NCBI GenBank assembly: GCA_001898385.1
Contig: MKTT01000072.1
Span: 39,012 to 103,011 of the forward strand
DNA length: 64,000 nucleotides
Reading direction: 5' to 3'
Source of the DNA: Planctomycetales bacterium 71-10
GTDB lineage: Bacteria; Planctomycetota; Planctomycetia; Isosphaerales; Isosphaeraceae
In this document: positions 45,301 to 53,458 of the stretch, piece after piece
Position numbering within the stretch: position 1 is the stretch's first letter
Layout of the letters: every line of letters starts with the position of its first letter
Translations under genes and position numbers: made by a program
The notes under the pieces: model-generated
Databases searched by the model: none
What the model was told of the DNA's origin: nothing
Seen by the model: only the letters and a program-made list of their open reading frames with translations

Positions 45301-48300
45301 AACCGCGGCGTCTGGAGCGTCCTCGACGACGACGGGAAGATGCTCGTCGCCGAGAGCGTGGGGACCACCCCCGCGCCCGGGGCCAACCGCAACGGCAACC
45401 TGGCGGTCGCCCAGTACTACTACGGCGCCGTCCAGCCGAGCGCGGCGGCCCTCACCGCCCAGGCGAACTACGACAAGGCCCTCTTCTACGCCAGCAGCAA
45501 CGACCAGGGCCAGTACTCCAACGGCTCGATCCTGGACAACGGCTACCTGAGCTGGGATCCCACCCGCGACGCGGTCGACCCCTTCAGCCCCGAGGGCATC
45601 AGCGCCGGCGGCGTGGCTGTCGACCAGCAGGGGGCGGGGACGCTCTACCAGGCGTTCCAGGCCACCGCCGCCAGCATGGGGTTCAACGGCGAGACGACCT
45701 TCTTCCGCGTCAACCACATCGGCAAGACCTTCGGCCTGTTCCTGGCCGCCGGCGACTACAGCCAGTGGGACGACATCTCCGGCGCGACCCTCGCCGTCAA
45801 CCCGCTGACCGGCAAGCAGCTCATCATCAGCTCGGCGACCGGCCGGATCTACTCGACGACCGACACCGGGTCGACCTGGTTCCAGATCGGCTCGCCGGAG
45901 ACCTTCGGCAGCCCGACGACCTACAGCAAGGCCCTGGCCTACGGGGCGCCCGAGCCGGGCGCGACGGTGGGCAACCTCGGCAACTTCATGTACGTCGGCA
46001 CCGGCGGCGGCCGGGTCTTCATGACCCAGACCGGCGGCGGCGGCACGGGCAACGACTGGCGCGAGATCTCCTCCGGCCTCGACGGCACGGCCGTCCAGCG
46101 GATCGTCCCCAGCCCGATCCGCGGCAACCACTCGGCCTACGCCGTCACGGCGCAGGGCGTCTACTACATGGCCGACTCCACCGCCGCGAACGCGACGTGG
46201 GTCGCGGTGACGGGGGACCTCCACAGCCTGTCGATCTCGATCTTCGGCGAGACCTACGCGATGAGCGACGCCAGCCCGCTGGCCCAGTCGCTGACGCTGT
46301 CGGCCCTGGCCGTCGACTGGCGGTACTCGATCCCGAACGCGGCGGGCGACCCCAACGGCTCGGGCCTCCACCCGGTCCTCTACGTCGCCGGCAACGCGGG
46401 CGTCTTCCGCTCGATCGACAACGGCCTCTCCTGGTCCCTCTTCCCGAACCAGGACATCGACGGGGCCCAGGTGCAGGGCGGCCTGCTGCCGCGGTCCGCG
46501 GTCACCGACCTCGACCTCTCGCTGGGCGCCGTCAACCCGGCCACCGGCGTCCCGAACCTGCTGGGGGCGCTGGACCCGTACAACCCCGGCTCGGCCAACG
46601 ACCCCAACGTCCTGATGGCCACCACCTGGGGCCGCAGCGCGTACGCGGTCCGGATCGCCCCGCTGGTCATCCCCGGGACGACCCGCGTCAACCCGGCCGA
46701 CGTCTCCGGCACGGCCGCCGACGGCTCGCCGATCATCCGGAAGTCGTCGTTCGGGATCTCCGGCCTGAGCATGACGACCGGGTTCAACAACGCGACCCGG
46801 ATCACGATCTACAGCGTGACCGACGGCAAGGTCGTCGGCGGCTTCAACGGCGCCGGGACCAACGTCGCGGCCAACTGGACGGACATCAACGGCAACTTCA
46901 ACATCCAGATCCCCGACGGGGCGTTCACGACCAACGGGACCAAGGTCCTGAAGATCTACGCGACCGACGACACCGGCTCGATCGGCAACGAGATCACCCT
47001 GACCGTCACCCTGGACGCCAACCTCCAGCCCGAGACCGTCCCGGCCACCCCGACGCTGGCCCTCAGCGCCGCGGACAACACCGGGCTGGTGCCGTCGGAG
47101 AACTACACCAGCAAGCCCACGCCGTCGTTCGTGGGGGTCACGTCCAGGAACGTCGCGGTCCAGCTCTTCTACACGGCCGACGGCGTGAACTGGCTCCCCG
47201 GCCAGACGGCGACCAGCTCGGCGACCGGCGCGTTCTCGATCCCGCTGACCACCTCCGGGGGCGCCCCCCTGGGCGACGGGACGTACCGGGTCGCGGCCGT
47301 GGCCACCAACGCGAAGGGCTCCTCGACCCCCAGCCCGGCGGTGACGGTCCACATCAAGACGACCCCGCCGACCAGCCCGCCGACCCTCACGCTCGACCCG
47401 GGCTACGACTCGGGGATCGTGGGCGACGGGATCACCAACGTCCGCAAGCCGGTCTTCTCCGGCACGGTCGGGGCGGCGAACGCCGGCTCGATCATCCGGG
47501 TCTACCGCGCCGGGACGACCACCCCGATCCTCGCCCAGGCGACCGCCGACTCGTCCGGGAACTTCTCGGTCCAGCTGCCGCTGTCGCTGAACAACGGCGT
47601 GATCTCGCTGACGGCCACGGCCGTCGACCGGGCGGGGAACGTGGCGCCGGGCTCGGCCGCGCCGCTGACGATCACCATCGTCACGACGCTGCTGGACTAC
47701 AGCGGCAACGCCCGCGACTTCGGCGGGTCCTCGCCGCTGTCGCAGTCGCAGGGGACGCTCTACTTCCGCAACGAGTCGACCAACGACGGCCAGTGGTACG
47801 GCTGGCTCACGCCGCCGTCCTACCTGGCGACCTGGTACGCCAACGGCAGCCGCGTCGGCCAGGCCGCGGACATCCCCCTCGTCGGCGACTTCGACGCCGA
47901 CGGCAAGGAGGACCTGGCGACGTTCCGCCCCTCCACGCTGACCTGGACCGTGGCCATGTCCAGCAGCGGGGGCCTGTCGTTCGACTTCGGCGTGAACGCC
48001 AGCTCGCTCCCGCTGGTCGGCAACTTCGACGGGCCCGGCGCCAGCCAGTACGGCCTGTTCGACGTGGTCAACGGCGTGGGCGTATGGCGGATGACCAGCG
48101 CCTCGGGCGGGCTCCAGACGTTCAACTTCGGGATCGCCGGCGACTACCCGCTGGTCGGCGACTTCCTCGGCCTGGGCTACGACCAGGCGGCCGTCTACCG
48201 GCCCAGCACCGGCCAGTTCCTGGCCTATAACAAGGCGACGGCGGCGTTCGACGTGATCGCCACGCTGCCGGCGAACCAGGTCCCGGTCCCGGGCTACTAC

Positions 48301-49329
48301 GACAACCTGGCGTACAAGAAGCAGGGCCTGGCGTACAAGATGACGCCGGCGGTCTTCAACCCGGCGACGGGCGTCTTCACGATCGCCCGCCCGCCCGGAT
48401 CGCAGTACCCTAACACGGTCGTCTTCCAGGGCGGCGACATCCCCGTCTCGGGCGACTACGCCGGCGTGGGGTGGGACCTGCCGGTCGTCTACCGGCCCAG
48501 CACCGGGAAGTTCCTGGTGAAGTGGGACCAGAAGCAGTCCAACGGGGCGGACGCGGTGATCGTCAACTTCTCGGGCGCCGTCAGCACGGCGGTCGTCCCG
48601 GTGGGGGCGCCGCTGGCCTACCGCCAGCTCTCGGCCGAGGCCCTGCGGGCCGGGCTCTCGCCGCTGTCCACCCGCGGCTCCGGCTCGGGCGCCACGACGT
48701 CGTCGCTCGACGACCCGGCCGTCGTGACGGTCGTGACGACCGAGGAGTACACTCCGACCCAGGCCGCGACGCAGGCCCCGGCCCAGTCGTCGACCGACCG
48801 GGTCCAGGTGGAGATCACCAGCATCACCTACCTCCCGTCGCTGTCGGTGTCGCCGTCGAGCCCGGCGGGGGCGCGGCAGCCGCTGTTCACCGGGACGGCC
48901 GCCCCGGGGACCTCGGTGGCCCTGACCCTGAGCGGGACGGGCGTCCGGGGCTCGAAGCGGGTGGGGACGGCGACGGCCGACGCTTCCGGCCTGTACACCT
49001 TCCAGCTCCCGGCCGGGCATCGGATCGGCAAGTACACGCTCGTCGCCTCCGCCCTGGGGGCCGACGGGTCGACGACGCCGGTCGCCTCGACCTCGTTCCA
49101 GATCAAGCCCGCGCCGCGGCCCCGGACGCCGGCCCTCGGCCGGTTCGCCCGGGCGGCCGCCCCGGCGGCCCGCGAGTCGGCCCCGGCCGCCGCGGTCCGG
49201 GCGGTGGTCGCCGCCGCGGCCCTGCCGACGGTCCCCGTCGCGGCCCCGCTGGCCGTCGACGCCGTCAGCACCGCGATCGACTCGTTCGACGACTCCCGCC
49301 TCGGGAGCCTGAAGCGGAAGCGGAGCTGA
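39325..49329 (+). CDS. giant secreted LEPR-x-LL protein with sialidase-like repeats, P-domain-like and Ig-like modules
   Basis: A 3,334-residue protein. Residues 1-50 are basic and end in LEWLEPRTLMA, the planctomycete LEPR-x-LL export signal. BNR/Asp-box motifs (S/T-x-D-x-G-x-T/S-W) recur near 110, 270, 642 and 726 and again at about 1596, 1666, 1714, 1796, 2178 and 2363, suggesting beta-propellers. Three jelly-roll modules resembling proprotein-convertase P domains lie at about 385-550, 1105-1225 and 1315-1452. Two bacterial Ig-like modules (about 2576-2786), FG-GAP-like repeats (about 2850-3060) and a final Ig-like domain follow. No PEP-CTERM or anchor is seen; the tail ends LKRKRS. GGAG lies 9 bp before the ATG. 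Probably an adhesin or surface matrix protein. Confidence 0.88.
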   Translation: MSTGASDVPSRGLRKGLRPDARLKKARREQLRRSVLEWLEPRTLMAVLPAPQATVFDQNAIDQSGGNVSSPTVVVDRYNPYHLFSVWTRNDPNLAPGNVNWVEGAYSNDGGLSWNYLGTFAAASLQTDAAIVPNPGVNTAYTQTINPQVAFDNQHNVYVLTQQTNGANTSGALVMRKFNFAGSGSGVGTPGWVSDTIVRQYVTDAVFNPTLTIDDNLPTFTDPDTGYVQTDPYAGNIWIGWSTNENTPTGDAFVPNGQVWNPNSIQVITSSDGGRTFSGSTQVNNQSRWTGATGVFAMATPKIVVGQGKSVPAGQAAANAGGGATVVWDNFGRYNATASNTDVVPDLIQSNAVSASYAYTIAGGTGPIANATGTGAPYGAQTTDFTIPVSFADAFASLGKLTVNMTLQQENMAWLRAELIAPDGRTVTLFSNAQGVDGQAPPATLTTGVTGTNLGIVGTYTLNNVKLTYGEIGGSFDDGAPRSINDRSGAATGYAGVYRPEGQRFGAGLSRFAGSSSAQLTGNWTLRFTAYGNNGTSTTALPSFLENLSLTFATGVVADGAAETVASTQVRGSQNGSYPRASAAAGPQGIGPGIDAAQDNTLGSFSQNQGRIYVTYTGFRTIQVGGINNPSDNTDVYLVTSDDGGRTWQHRYYPFTNVDIPVNDDQGSVDGYSGANARTETGQIVGRAQFLPQVAVDQTTGSLVMSWRDGRDDSARARSSVYVTTSIDGGASFSLQSSANPSQTAVDAVTGRTISLNPEGDNFNGADPAASAFGFGFQIGLAVGSGQVYLAWAGNLNKSHLNSSLAIVGDPFRTYVQRMTIAAGPRVIDGTQGVVDTTGGVSVDSFVVTFDRPIDPQGYAATFTPDDVRIYYRGTSNSDAYVEIPATAVTPDPLSLVPGFGYTRFLVSFAPQTAVGTYSYIINPQITDRVRTVPAGPGGATKAGNAIDQDANGVAGQDPLTYASGSLYQGYTPGDFFTTPELARVFKTWSNIAGGPGVPASLVSQILGSQTVKTSLPLILPGAHAIASAAQNDTGSLDNLVKDNSTSYLSVTFDRPVQTSTFTPADVLQVMGPTGSLLNMQYFASDRAGQLIPAPPSATVPGILESTLTVPSYFGSTFVASDVTVTLSATFSNLAGLKLELVAPDGTTVALVPAGGLRGANLTNTVFDDAASRAITNGTAPYTGSFRPASGSLSAFDGKSIQGVWKLRVTNTATRITGTLTGWSLGATPTISVTPVNPTTVNGVQVASTFNVNFPTQVLSGTYTVQLGSDITDVNGQKLDRSLNAGLDVRRGEGAAVPVTSVNYGSGAVNRPLAGTPLTSTIRVPDNFLVQGTTTTSGLSGLRLLLTLATPDVSKIKATLTHDGKSVVLFANLVQGSNSGGFTNVIFDDAAATAISQASPPYTGASFNPLFPLLNSGFEGATSGGDWTLTIEGTEAGASATLSSWALLFQKPLPTSGLGEPVADQTSLSFRIFQTALSSDLSHNTWTSVGAASVLTGDVEGSAGRVSALAQDPSDPTGNTFFMGGASGGVWKTTNFLTTDPQGPTYVPLTDFGPTSGLNIGSITVFPRNNDPRQSIVIASTGEGDTGTTGVGFLISKDGGATWKLLDSTTNVDASGNPLPLNSGARDRTFVGTTTFKVVVDPKLTLQGQVIIYAAVSGPNGGLWRSTDTGDHWTLMRSGQATDVVLDPSSATGGGDDPNLLTLYAAFGGDGVYISPNRGQNWNPLNGGVGNPLLIDVFDRSPVAVANGGVNPMGAHGRIVLAKPALTGNTTRDQLYAGWIYAAVAETDGSLRGLYMTKDFGQNWVQVRFPSEPRVDGVAYTIPSNSVALADYSLLTTTLSLDVDPSDPNVVYLGAAHANPSTSGIIRVDVTKIWDAYNLVLYSAVSADGQTDWSSTGSVTPGSRIAATPTTVAGDYTTPPPAYLNYIRDPSNPFVSGATRYASNLVQFTNNGFGATWTPFDPPISTGTSPTYQRLVSMIDPTTGMTRLIYATNRGVWSVLDDDGKMLVAESVGTTPAPGANRNGNLAVAQYYYGAVQPSAAALTAQANYDKALFYASSNDQGQYSNGSILDNGYLSWDPTRDAVDPFSPEGISAGGVAVDQQGAGTLYQAFQATAASMGFNGETTFFRVNHIGKTFGLFLAAGDYSQWDDISGATLAVNPLTGKQLIISSATGRIYSTTDTGSTWFQIGSPETFGSPTTYSKALAYGAPEPGATVGNLGNFMYVGTGGGRVFMTQTGGGGTGNDWREISSGLDGTAVQRIVPSPIRGNHSAYAVTAQGVYYMADSTAANATWVAVTGDLHSLSISIFGETYAMSDASPLAQSLTLSALAVDWRYSIPNAAGDPNGSGLHPVLYVAGNAGVFRSIDNGLSWSLFPNQDIDGAQVQGGLLPRSAVTDLDLSLGAVNPATGVPNLLGALDPYNPGSANDPNVLMATTWGRSAYAVRIAPLVIPGTTRVNPADVSGTAADGSPIIRKSSFGISGLSMTTGFNNATRITIYSVTDGKVVGGFNGAGTNVAANWTDINGNFNIQIPDGAFTTNGTKVLKIYATDDTGSIGNEITLTVTLDANLQPETVPATPTLALSAADNTGLVPSENYTSKPTPSFVGVTSRNVAVQLFYTADGVNWLPGQTATSSATGAFSIPLTTSGGAPLGDGTYRVAAVATNAKGSSTPSPAVTVHIKTTPPTSPPTLTLDPGYDSGIVGDGITNVRKPVFSGTVGAANAGSIIRVYRAGTTTPILAQATADSSGNFSVQLPLSLNNGVISLTATAVDRAGNVAPGSAAPLTITIVTTLLDYSGNARDFGGSSPLSQSQGTLYFRNESTNDGQWYGWLTPPSYLATWYANGSRVGQAADIPLVGDFDADGKEDLATFRPSTLTWTVAMSSSGGLSFDFGVNASSLPLVGNFDGPGASQYGLFDVVNGVGVWRMTSASGGLQTFNFGIAGDYPLVGDFLGLGYDQAAVYRPSTGQFLAYNKATAAFDVIATLPANQVPVPGYYDNLAYKKQGLAYKMTPAVFNPATGVFTIARPPGSQYPNTVVFQGGDIPVSGDYAGVGWDLPVVYRPSTGKFLVKWDQKQSNGADAVIVNFSGAVSTAVVPVGAPLAYRQLSAEALRAGLSPLSTRGSGSGATTSSLDDPAVVTVVTTEEYTPTQAATQAPAQSSTDRVQVEITSITYLPSLSVSPSSPAGARQPLFTGTAAPGTSVALTLSGTGVRGSKRVGTATADASGLYTFQLPAGHRIGKYTLVASALGADGSTTPVASTSFQIKPAPRPRTPALGRFARAAAPAARESAPAAAVRAVVAAAALPTVPVAAPLAVDAVSTAIDSFDDSRLGSLKRKRS

Positions 49330-50866
49330 TCGCGTCGCCCGACTCCGAGCGATCCCACGGCCGGCGGCCCGAGAGAACCCCTCTCGGGCCGTCGGCCTTT
49401 TCGTTTCCCACTTCCATCCCCACGGCCACGGCCTCCACCTTCCGCCGCAGGCCGGGATCCGCCGCGTGGGTCCGATCGCGCGGGAACGGGTTGCATCGTT
49501 CCCACGCAAGATCATGTTTGCAAACGACTTTGGTCGCGGCCGGCGCGGGTCCGTTCGCGCGGTTCGAAGTGGCGCGGCGGGAGCCGACCAGGATCTTGAT
49601 CGCGGCCGAGTCGGGCCCGTAGGGGGCGGCGGGCTCGCCGAAGACCGGATCGGCGACGAACGTCGGCGGGGCCTCGTCCGGGTCGGGCGCGGCGACGGCC
49701 GGGGGCGCGGGGGACGCCTCCGGGGCCGTCGCCTTCTCGGCCTTCGGGGCCGCGGCCGGCGCGGGGAGGGGAGCCGGAACCGACTCGACTTCAACGCTCG
49801 CGGCGGGGGGGCAGGGGGGCGACGCCGGGCCCGGCCTGGTCGGGGTGGCGGCCTTCGCGGGCTTCTTCTCGCGGGGGGCGGACTCCTTGCGGAGCCGGTT
49901 GAGGGTGTCGATCGTGCGCATCAGCTCGCGCGAGCGGGCGGCCTGGAAGCGACGGAGGCGCTCGGCGTCGTCGCCGGGGGAGAACGAGGCGCGCTCGGCG
50001 GTCTCGACGGCGTCGTCGCCGTCGGCGGCGTCGAGTTCGGCGATCCGGGCTTCGAGCCGATCGACCTCGCCGGCCGCGACGGCCAGCAGGTGGGCGACGC
50101 CCGCCGCCTTGTCGGCCGGCCGGGGGGCGATCACGCGCCAGGCGCGCCAGGCGCTGAAGGCGGGATCTTCGTAGGGGGTGTTCTCCTGCATCAGCTTCCA
50201 GAAGCGGACGCCCCAGCCCTCCTCGATGGCCTCCCAGGCGAGGAAGACGGCGTTGACGGCCGGGTCGTCGATCGCCTCGAACGGGTGCTTGCCCAGCAGG
50301 CGGACGAACTTGAACTGGTCCAGGTAGGTCCAGGGCTCGTCGGCGAGGATCAGGCCATGGATCTCGGCCCAGCGGTCGCGGAGCCAGCGGGCGCCCTCGG
50401 GGATCGCCTCCAACTCGGCGACGAACGTGGCGGGGTCGTCGGTCCAATCGGGGCCCGAGCCGGGGAACAGCCGCTTGCCGGCCATGGAGAGCAGCTTCCG
50501 GCCGAGGTCGCAGACCCGGGCCGTGCGCCGCGCCCGCGAGTGCAGCAGGGCCTTGCGGACGCGGCGGGAGAGCAGGGCGGTTTCATGGCGCTCGGCCCGG
50601 TCGAGCGCCCACGACGCCTTGGCCGCGCGCGTGACGAGGTCGGTCTCCACGGCCCCGACGGGTTGGTACGAATCGATCCAGTCCTGGATCCGACGCCCCA
50701 GCTCGGCGGCGTCCTCCTGCGGCAGCACCGGCGCGGCGACCGTCCTCGACCGCTTCCCGTGCTTCAGGGCGTTGAGCCGGCTGCGCGCCTTGCCGGCCTC
50801 CGTCTTCGGTCCGGTCGACTTCTGGGCGTTGGCGCGGTTCGCTCGGATCTTGGCCTCGGTGGTCAT
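49265..50866 (-). CDS. planctomycete NAQKSTGPKTEAGK-family protein, function unknown
   Basis: A 533-residue protein whose N-terminus has IRANRANAQKSTGPKTEAGK and then RSRLNALKHG, a motif common in planctomycetes and acidobacteria, in proteins without a known role. The middle is helical and rich in tryptophan and arginine (about 60-300). Residues 335-430 are a proline/alanine linker. The C-terminal 60 residues or so are encoded antisense to the terminator and the last 65 bp of the giant gene, so the true end may be a recent extension. No catalytic motif is visible. Confidence 0.68.
   Translation of the reverse strand: MTTEAKIRANRANAQKSTGPKTEAGKARSRLNALKHGKRSRTVAAPVLPQEDAAELGRRIQDWIDSYQPVGAVETDLVTRAAKASWALDRAERHETALLSRRVRKALLHSRARRTARVCDLGRKLLSMAGKRLFPGSGPDWTDDPATFVAELEAIPEGARWLRDRWAEIHGLILADEPWTYLDQFKFVRLLGKHPFEAIDDPAVNAVFLAWEAIEEGWGVRFWKLMQENTPYEDPAFSAWRAWRVIAPRPADKAAGVAHLLAVAAGEVDRLEARIAELDAADGDDAVETAERASFSPGDDAERLRRFQAARSRELMRTIDTLNRLRKESAPREKKPAKAATPTRPGPASPPCPPAASVEVESVPAPLPAPAAAPKAEKATAPEASPAPPAVAAPDPDEAPPTFVADPVFGEPAAPYGPDSAAIKILVGSRRATSNRANGPAPAATKVVCKHDLAWERCNPFPRDRTHAADPGLRRKVEAVAVGMEVGNEKADGPRGVLSGRRPWDRSESGDAISSASASGSRGGSRRTSRSRC
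49359..49404 (+). terminator. intrinsic terminator of the giant gene
   Basis: A 17-bp stem (49359-49375 with 49381-49397, one G-T pair) around loop AACCC is followed by TTTTCGTTT. It lies 30 bp after the stop. Confidence 0.82.
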
Positions 50867-51122
50867 CGGCTCGGCGGCTCCTTGAGGTTCGGATGAGTCC
50901 TCCAGGAAGGCCGATGTCCCCAGAATTGAGCCGGCGACGAAGATTCAACAAAAAACGCACGGTTTCATCGAAACTCAAACTCCGCCGGGCCGATCCGGCA
51001 CCGCAGGCGGCTCCGGGGCGATCTGGCGGTCTCGGGCGGAATTCCCCACGCGCGATGCAGCAACGCGGCCGTCGACGACACATACTCGCGGGCCCTGGAA
51101 CCGCAGCGGATGTGAGGCGGCG

Positions 51123-51674
51123 ATGTCAGACGAGACCGACGAGGACTGCGTCAGGATGTGTCGGGACGGGCGGCCGGAGGCGTTCCGGCATCTGGTCGGC
51201 CGGTACGAGGCGCCGCTCCGCGCGTTCCTGGTCGCCAGGCTGGACGACCGCGACGAGGCGTCCGAGGCGGCGCAGGAGGCATTCGTCCGCGCGTACTTCG
51301 CCCTCCCGCGGCTGAAGCGGCCGGAGTCCTTCTGGTCGTGGCTGCTGGGGATCGCGGACCGCGTCGCGATGGAGTCGCGGCGTCGGAGGCGGCGTGCGCC
51401 GCGGCAGAGCGAGATGACCGTCCTCGACGGCGTCGAGGCCAGGGCCGAGTCAGGCGGCCATTCGGACGGCACGCTGGCACGCGTCGTGGCCGGGCTCCCG
51501 GAGCCGCAGCGCGAGGTGATCCTGCTGCGGTTCTACGGCGGCCGCTCGTGCGCCGAGATCGCCCGCCGGCAGGGGGTGCCGGTCGGGACGATCACGAGCC
51601 GGCTGTCGCGCGCCTATGTCACGATCCGCGAGGCGTTGCGGCGCGAGGAGCGGGTGACGGAGGCGGGTCGTTGA
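51123..51674 (+). CDS. ECF-type RNA polymerase sigma factor
   Basis: A 183-residue sigma-70-family protein with only regions 2 and 4. Region 2 is at about 15-80 (FRHLVGRYEAPLRAFLVARL, EAAQEAFVRAYFALPRL). Region 4 is at about 120-175 (LPEPQREVILLRFYGG, then EIARRQGVPVGTITSRLSRA as the helix-turn-helix). The anti-sigma gene follows 102 bp downstream, the usual pairing. Its target promoters are not known, though the divergent and downstream genes are candidates. Confidence 0.92.
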   Translation: MSDETDEDCVRMCRDGRPEAFRHLVGRYEAPLRAFLVARLDDRDEASEAAQEAFVRAYFALPRLKRPESFWSWLLGIADRVAMESRRRRRRAPRQSEMTVLDGVEARAESGGHSDGTLARVVAGLPEPQREVILLRFYGGRSCAEIARRQGVPVGTITSRLSRAYVTIREALRREERVTEAGR

Positions 51675-51775
51675 CGCGATGGGGTCGACACGGGCCGGGG
51701 CTCGCGCCCCGGCCGAGCTTGGCGTCCGATGCTGTCGGGGATGGACGATCGAACCCGGATGAAGGAGGTGGGGCC

Positions 51776-53269
51776 GTGGAGTGCGAGCATTTCGAGATGA
51801 GGTTCGCCGCTGCGATCGAGGGGCACTTGGGGGGCGACGACGCGGCGGCGCTGGCCGCCCACCTGGCCGTCTGCCCGGCGTGCCGGGAGGCGTTCGAAGA
51901 GACGCGAGGAGTCGTCGAGCGACTCGGTGCGTCGGAGTGGGCCGAGGCGGGCGCGCCGTCGCTCGTCGCCGCGGTCTCCGACCGTATCATCCGCGAGCAG
52001 GCGCGTCGACTCCGGGCAGGCGCGATCGTCCGTCGTCGAATTGTGAACGTCGCGGCGGCGGCCGTCGTCCTCATCGCCGTCGGCCTGCTGGCGGGGACGT
52101 TCTTGGGCGGATCCGGGGGGAAGGCCTACGCGGACGACCTCAAGCCGGTGGGCGAGGCCGTCGAGCGGGCGAAGAGCGCCACGTGGCGGGCCCGCTATTA
52201 CATGCGATTTCTGGGCCCGGACGGCAGGTCGTCGAAATGGGTCCGCGTCGTGAATAACAACCAGCGCAGCTTCTACAAGGCGCCGGGATTCTACCGGCGC
52301 GAGGACCTCGGAGAGTCCGGCGACGTCCATTTCGTCGCGGTGGAGGACGCCCGCAATCGCGTGAGCTTGGAGCTCAGGCCGCAGGAGAAGTCGGGCACGG
52401 TGCGCTACCTGGCCGAGTCGGGCTACTCGCCACTGGGGCCGTTCGCCACGTTCACCGAGGCGATGAAGCGGGAAGACCTGCAAGGGCTCGGGAAGCGTGA
52501 GGTCGCCGGGGCCGAGGCGGACGGCTACCGCTACAAGTTCTTCGCCGAGGGGGCGAATCAGAATTGGAGCTACGAGTTCTGGGTCGACCCGAAGACCCGG
52601 AAGCTCGTCCGCGGCCAGGTGCCCGGGGGCGACATTTTCGACCTGGCGGACATCGTGCCCGACCGGACCTGGGAGCCCTCGCTGCAATCCATCGAAGTCG
52701 ACGGGATCAAGTACGAACTCGCCACCGACCTTGGGCTCGGCAACAGCTCCTCCCTCATCGACGAGATCGCGCTCGACGTCCCCATCGACGATCGGCTCCT
52801 GAGCCTGCAGTCGCCCGAAGGCTACGCGATGCAGAGCGTGGCGCCGGCCGCCGTCGCCGAAGCAGACGTGATCGCGTTCCTTCGCATCCTGGCGCGCTAC
52901 TTCCAGGGGACTTTCCCCGACCGGGCCCTGGAGTTCAATCACGGGCCCGAATATGAGCGATTTGAGCGGGTCGAGCGTGACGTGCTCGCTGGCAAGGGAG
53001 GGAGCGAGGACGACGTTGCGATGGTCGAGGAGATGCACAGGTGGTGGCGGGAAGGCCTGCCCGGGCCTGGCCCCCTGCGCGCGTTCGTCACTCAGGAAGT
53101 CGAGCCCGGAAGCTGGAAGTACCTCGGCGACGGCGTACCCCTCGGTGCCAAGGATCGGGTCGTGTGCTGGTATCGGCCCAAGGGGTCGAGGTCTTACCGG
53201 GTCGTCCGGGGCGACCTCTCGGTGGAAGATGTAGCCCCGGGAGACCTCCCCTTGCCGGTCGCCCGCTGA
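51776..53269 (+). CDS. membrane anti-sigma factor with zinc finger and RseB/MucB-like outer domain
   Basis: A 497-residue protein. The N-terminal cytoplasmic zinc finger has His29, Cys33 and Cys36 in AAHLAVCPAC, the ZAS pattern that holds ECF sigma factors. One membrane segment lies at about 86-106. The periplasmic part (about 115-320) is beta-rich and resembles the MucB/RseB lipoprotein-sensing fold. The GTG start has a strong AAGGAGG at 51762-51768, 7 bp upstream. It probably senses envelope state and releases the sigma factor encoded just before it. Confidence 0.85.
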   Translation: MECEHFEMRFAAAIEGHLGGDDAAALAAHLAVCPACREAFEETRGVVERLGASEWAEAGAPSLVAAVSDRIIREQARRLRAGAIVRRRIVNVAAAAVVLIAVGLLAGTFLGGSGGKAYADDLKPVGEAVERAKSATWRARYYMRFLGPDGRSSKWVRVVNNNQRSFYKAPGFYRREDLGESGDVHFVAVEDARNRVSLELRPQEKSGTVRYLAESGYSPLGPFATFTEAMKREDLQGLGKREVAGAEADGYRYKFFAEGANQNWSYEFWVDPKTRKLVRGQVPGGDIFDLADIVPDRTWEPSLQSIEVDGIKYELATDLGLGNSSSLIDEIALDVPIDDRLLSLQSPEGYAMQSVAPAAVAEADVIAFLRILARYFQGTFPDRALEFNHGPEYERFERVERDVLAGKGGSEDDVAMVEEMHRWWREGLPGPGPLRAFVTQEVEPGSWKYLGDGVPLGAKDRVVCWYRPKGSRSYRVVRGDLSVEDVAPGDLPLPVAR

Positions 53270-53309
53270 CCTCGCGGATCGATCGGCCCTCCGATTGCTC
53301 GATCGAATT

Positions 53310-53350
53310 GCAGGACGCCGCCGCCCGGTCGATGGGCGGCGGCGTCCTGC
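53310..53350 (+). terminator. 17-bp perfect hairpin after the anti-sigma gene
   Basis: GCAGGACGCCGCCGCCC (53310-53326) pairs perfectly with 53334-53350 around GGTCGAT, 40 bp after the stop. A second stem GGACG/CGTCC with a T-rich loop follows near 53361-53377. Confidence 0.65.
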
Positions 53351-53458
53351 TGCGGTTCGGGGACGGATTTTTCGTCCGAGGGATGGGGGCGGCCCGGGCA
53401 TCGTCCTAGTAAGATCAGCGTCGGGGGCGGGACATCACGGCCGAGGAGGCGAGACGTC

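Noticed and set aside
44137..49794. Very long minus-strand open frame opposite the giant gene
   Set aside because: It shows no domain, and its proline/arginine/valine composition is typical of antisense of a high-GC gene.
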